64,000 bases of DNA from Hyphomicrobiales bacterium. Lineage in GTDB: Bacteria; Pseudomonadota; Alphaproteobacteria; Rhizobiales; Rhizobiaceae. The notes under the pieces were generated by a model. That model saw only the letters and a program-made list of their open reading frames with translations, was not told where the DNA came from and did no database searches. Shown piece after piece: positions 61,998 through 64,000 of this stretch (the stretch's first letter is position 1; every line of letters starts with the position of its first letter). The stretch spans positions 182,096 to 246,095 of the forward strand of contig UCJH01000020.1 of assembly GCA_900472785.1 (NCBI GenBank), in the 5' to 3' direction. Position numbers and translations under genes: made by a program.

Positions 61998-63041
61998 CTA
62001 TCGGTCGTGCTTGATCGCGATTCGGGACGCCGTGGCCTTCCGTTCGCGCCATTCGAGCGGCGACATGTCGGTGACGCGACGGAATTCGCGGTTGAAATTC
62101 GACTTGGTCTGGAAGCCCGCGTCAAACATGATTTCGGTCACTGTCCTGTCGGTCTCGGCGAGAAGCGCGCAAGCTTCGGCGATCCGGTACTCATTGACGT
62201 ATTGCGAAACGTTCTTGCCCGTCGCCCGGTTGATCGCCGTGGAAATCTGTCGGGCCGGAATGCCAAGCTTGCGTGCGAGCCGGTCGAGGTTGAGCTCGAC
62301 ATCGCGGTAAGCACGCCTGGTCGTCATTAATGCTTCGACGGCTGACAGGGTTTCCCTGTCGCCACCCGTCTCGGACGGGATTGCCGCTTCGAGCGTTTCC
62401 GGCGCCGCATGGCTTCTGCTTGCCGTCGCCGCAGCGATCGACAGGATGATCAGCAAGGCAAGGTTGCCGATCGCAATCAGCGGCGGGACATATTTTCCCT
62501 GCATCCAGGTCAAATCGAAAAACACGAACGTATCGATGGCCGCCGAGAACAGCAGGGCAAAAGCGGCAAATAGGATGGCGCGATAGGCCGGGGCTGCCTC
62601 TTCAAACGGCGCGAAGCGCAGCGCATCCGTACCCGGCACCATCAGCAACAGGATCGCAATCGCGTAAAGAACGAAGATCGCGATGAGAGCGCCATCAATG
62701 GCGCTCCGCCACGACGTCGCCAGCAGGAATATGATGACGAGAGCCGGTCCAAGATGAAGAGCAAGACGCCATAACGTGGGTTGGCCGTTTTTTCGCACGA
62801 GCGCCATCACGCCCGCATAGGCCAGCGGCGGTACGGTGGCGGCGCCCACCGGCGCAAGATACATGACCTCCTTCACCCCATATCCCCAGCGCAGGCCGGA
62901 AAGCACAGAAAGAAAAGCACTGACAAGGATCAGCGCTAGAAACGGCCGGTTCGCCGGTCGCTCGTCGTCCTGCCATATGGCCACGGCGAAAAGAATGACC
63001 AGCAGGATGGCGACGACGAAGGGGAGCGGGACGAACGGCAT
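61998..63041 (-). CDS. membrane-bound AraC-family regulator
   Basis: This 347-residue protein has about seven hydrophobic segments in residues 5-205 and a C-terminal AraC domain (LNLDRLARKLGIPARQISTA; TVTEIMFDAGFQTKSNFNRE). A DNA-binding domain fused to a 7TM sensor is less common than soluble AraC regulators. It is first in the exporter operon and ends 47 bases before the adaptor gene, so it probably senses a membrane-associated or external compound and switches on the pump. Confidence 0.92.
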   Translation of the reverse strand: MPFVPLPFVVAILLVILFAVAIWQDDERPANRPFLALILVSAFLSVLSGLRWGYGVKEVMYLAPVGAATVPPLAYAGVMALVRKNGQPTLWRLALHLGPALVIIFLLATSWRSAIDGALIAIFVLYAIAILLLMVPGTDALRFAPFEEAAPAYRAILFAAFALLFSAAIDTFVFFDLTWMQGKYVPPLIAIGNLALLIILSIAAATASRSHAAPETLEAAIPSETGGDRETLSAVEALMTTRRAYRDVELNLDRLARKLGIPARQISTAINRATGKNVSQYVNEYRIAEACALLAETDRTVTEIMFDAGFQTKSNFNREFRRVTDMSPLEWRERKATASRIAIKHDR

Positions 63042-63276
63042 GGAAATCCGGTACAGGAAGTGAGAAACGCAGTCTTTGCCATCCTAACGCGCAGCACGAT
63101 CTTGCGCGACCTGTATCATGTTTGAGGTCTCACACCGTCTTGTCTTCGGCTGAGCGCCAGGTTCGGACGATGGTTCCGGTCGGGCAAATTGCAGATGAAA
63201 GTCAGATGCCTGTGGATTGTGCGGTTGTCATTGGTGGCGCTGGCATAAACCGCGCACCTGATTTATCCTGTACCCA
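63042..63276. other. divergent intergenic region
   Basis: These 235 bases lie between the divergent membrane AraC regulator and the DUF1403 gene and should hold both promoters. No gene, terminator or clear operator was seen. Confidence 0.35.
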
Positions 63277-64000
63277 ATGGATTCGCTCAAAACTGTTACA
63301 GAAACGGCGTCGATCTGGTCGACCAGCCTCCCGAGTTGGGTCTTGCGCAGCGGCCGCGAAATCAACGAATCCGACGCGGCCTTTGCTGCCGGCAGCGCTT
63401 TGAAATCGCTTGACGATCTCATTCGTTCCGAACCTCCGTGGTTCGGTTGCTGGCGCGATCGTCTCGCCCTCAAATCCGCGACTATCGCCGCCAGAATGAC
63501 CGGCCGCAAAGATGAGGAATATGCCCTGCGCGATGCCGTGCTGCTGACGGCGCCGGGTGACGATCCGGGGCCTGGCGGAAAGCTGTTTCTGGCCACGCGA
63601 ATGTTCACGCGCCACTCCGGCCCAATTACTACATCGTTCGTCCGGGAGACCGCCGGTCTCTTCGACCTTCGATGGGACGATCACCTTGCCGCTATTCCGG
63701 ATCTCGCCGATTTTGCGATCCAGTCCCGTCGAGCAGCGCCGTTTGCCATGGCGGATCTGATTGCGGCGGTTTCTGCTGTTCGCCCGGACGCCGAGGTGCT
63801 CGCCATGGGGCTGGCCGATGTCGTGATGGCCCGAAAGCTGAAATGGCAAAAGCCCGTGCCCCTGCTGCTGCCCGAACGCTATGGACCGGCTTTCCGCTCG
63901 ACGGGCGGGAGAGGGCGGGTGCTGTCGGGCGAACCAGCCTTTCCGCGCGCCATCTGCCTCGCCCTGGTCGACGCCGTCGGCGCAGCCCTTCGTTCAGCAG
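63277..64000 (+). CDS. DUF1403 family protein (3' end outside window)
   Basis: The frame opens with ATG 63277 (MDSLKTVTETASIW) and stays open to the end of the window, giving about 241 residues. Blocks such as AAFAAGSALKSLDDLIRSEP, PWFGCWRDRLALKSAT, EYALRDAVLL and PGDDPGPGGK match the DUF1403 family as I recall it. Members are frequent on rhizobial and agrobacterial plasmids; their function is unknown. Start is supported by family-like N-terminus rather than by a strong ribosome-binding site. Confidence 0.8.
   Translation, partial: MDSLKTVTETASIWSTSLPSWVLRSGREINESDAAFAAGSALKSLDDLIRSEPPWFGCWRDRLALKSATIAARMTGRKDEEYALRDAVLLTAPGDDPGPGGKLFLATRMFTRHSGPITTSFVRETAGLFDLRWDDHLAAIPDLADFAIQSRRAAPFAMADLIAAVSAVRPDAEVLAMGLADVVMARKLKWQKPVPLLLPERYGPAFRSTGGRGRVLSGEPAFPRAICLALVDAVGAALRSA

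Noticed and set aside
1..64000. tRNA, rRNA or CRISPR arrays
   Set aside because: Reading both strands showed no rRNA segments, no convincing cloverleaf and no regularly spaced repeats.

Overview
The window looks like part of a large secondary replicon (megaplasmid or chromid) of a Rhizobium/Agrobacterium-group alphaproteobacterium. The clearest sign is a complete repABC replication and partition operon (19.4-23.0 kb) with its antisense control RNA and a centromere-like palindrome. High-GC coding DNA, many binding-protein-dependent transporters, an arsR-aqpS-arsC-arsH operon, a DUF1403 gene and a rhizobial-type palindromic repeat agree with this. I saw no rRNA, tRNA or CRISPR.

Layout. 0-11.2 kb: a plant cell-wall (pectin type) sugar island with a partial D-apionate-lactonase-like gene, LacI regulator, CUT1 ABC transporter, GH105-type hydrolase, a large toroid-like protein and kduI. 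Two matching palindromes lie at its divergent promoter. 11.3-18.7 kb: mostly unrecognised genes, including two tandem secreted paralogues, an NTF2-like protein, and a LuxR response regulator with a frameshifted sensor kinase. 19.4-23.1 kb: repABC. 23.4-26 kb: a decayed adenylation-carrier-acyltransferase gene. 26.2-27.5 kb: tyrosine recombinase next to a lox/dif-like inverted repeat. 28-35 kb: small membrane protein, SUKH immunity-like gene, then an AraC-regulated sugar-alcohol ABC transporter with xylitol/sorbitol-type dehydrogenase. 35-40 kb: GGDEF-EAL protein, AraC regulator, short-chain dehydrogenase, broken hydrolase. 40-46.6 kb: GlxA-type regulator, amino-acid-type ABC genes (one an ATPase-permease fusion), a glutamine-amidotransferase/RidA fusion and a DadA-like oxidase. 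46.6-52.6 kb: polyamine-type ABC operon with a dehydrogenase, divergent from a LuxR regulator. 52.6-55.2 kb: sugar-binding protein with a CHASE3/HisKA_2 kinase and no transporter. 55.5-57.8 kb: arsenic resistance. 57.8-63.0 kb: FtsX-type ABC exporter with an HlyD-like adaptor and a membrane-bound AraC regulator. 63.3 kb to end: DUF1403 gene, cut by the window.

Most blocks share one plan: regulator, binding protein, ABC transporter and one or two catabolic enzymes. Genes are tightly packed with ATGA or TGATG overlaps, and stable hairpins follow three binding-protein genes.

Several genes carry lesions: an internal stop, several frameshifts, one in-frame deletion fusion and one 27-bp duplication. 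Either accessory genes are decaying here or the assembly has indel errors. Raw reads would decide.
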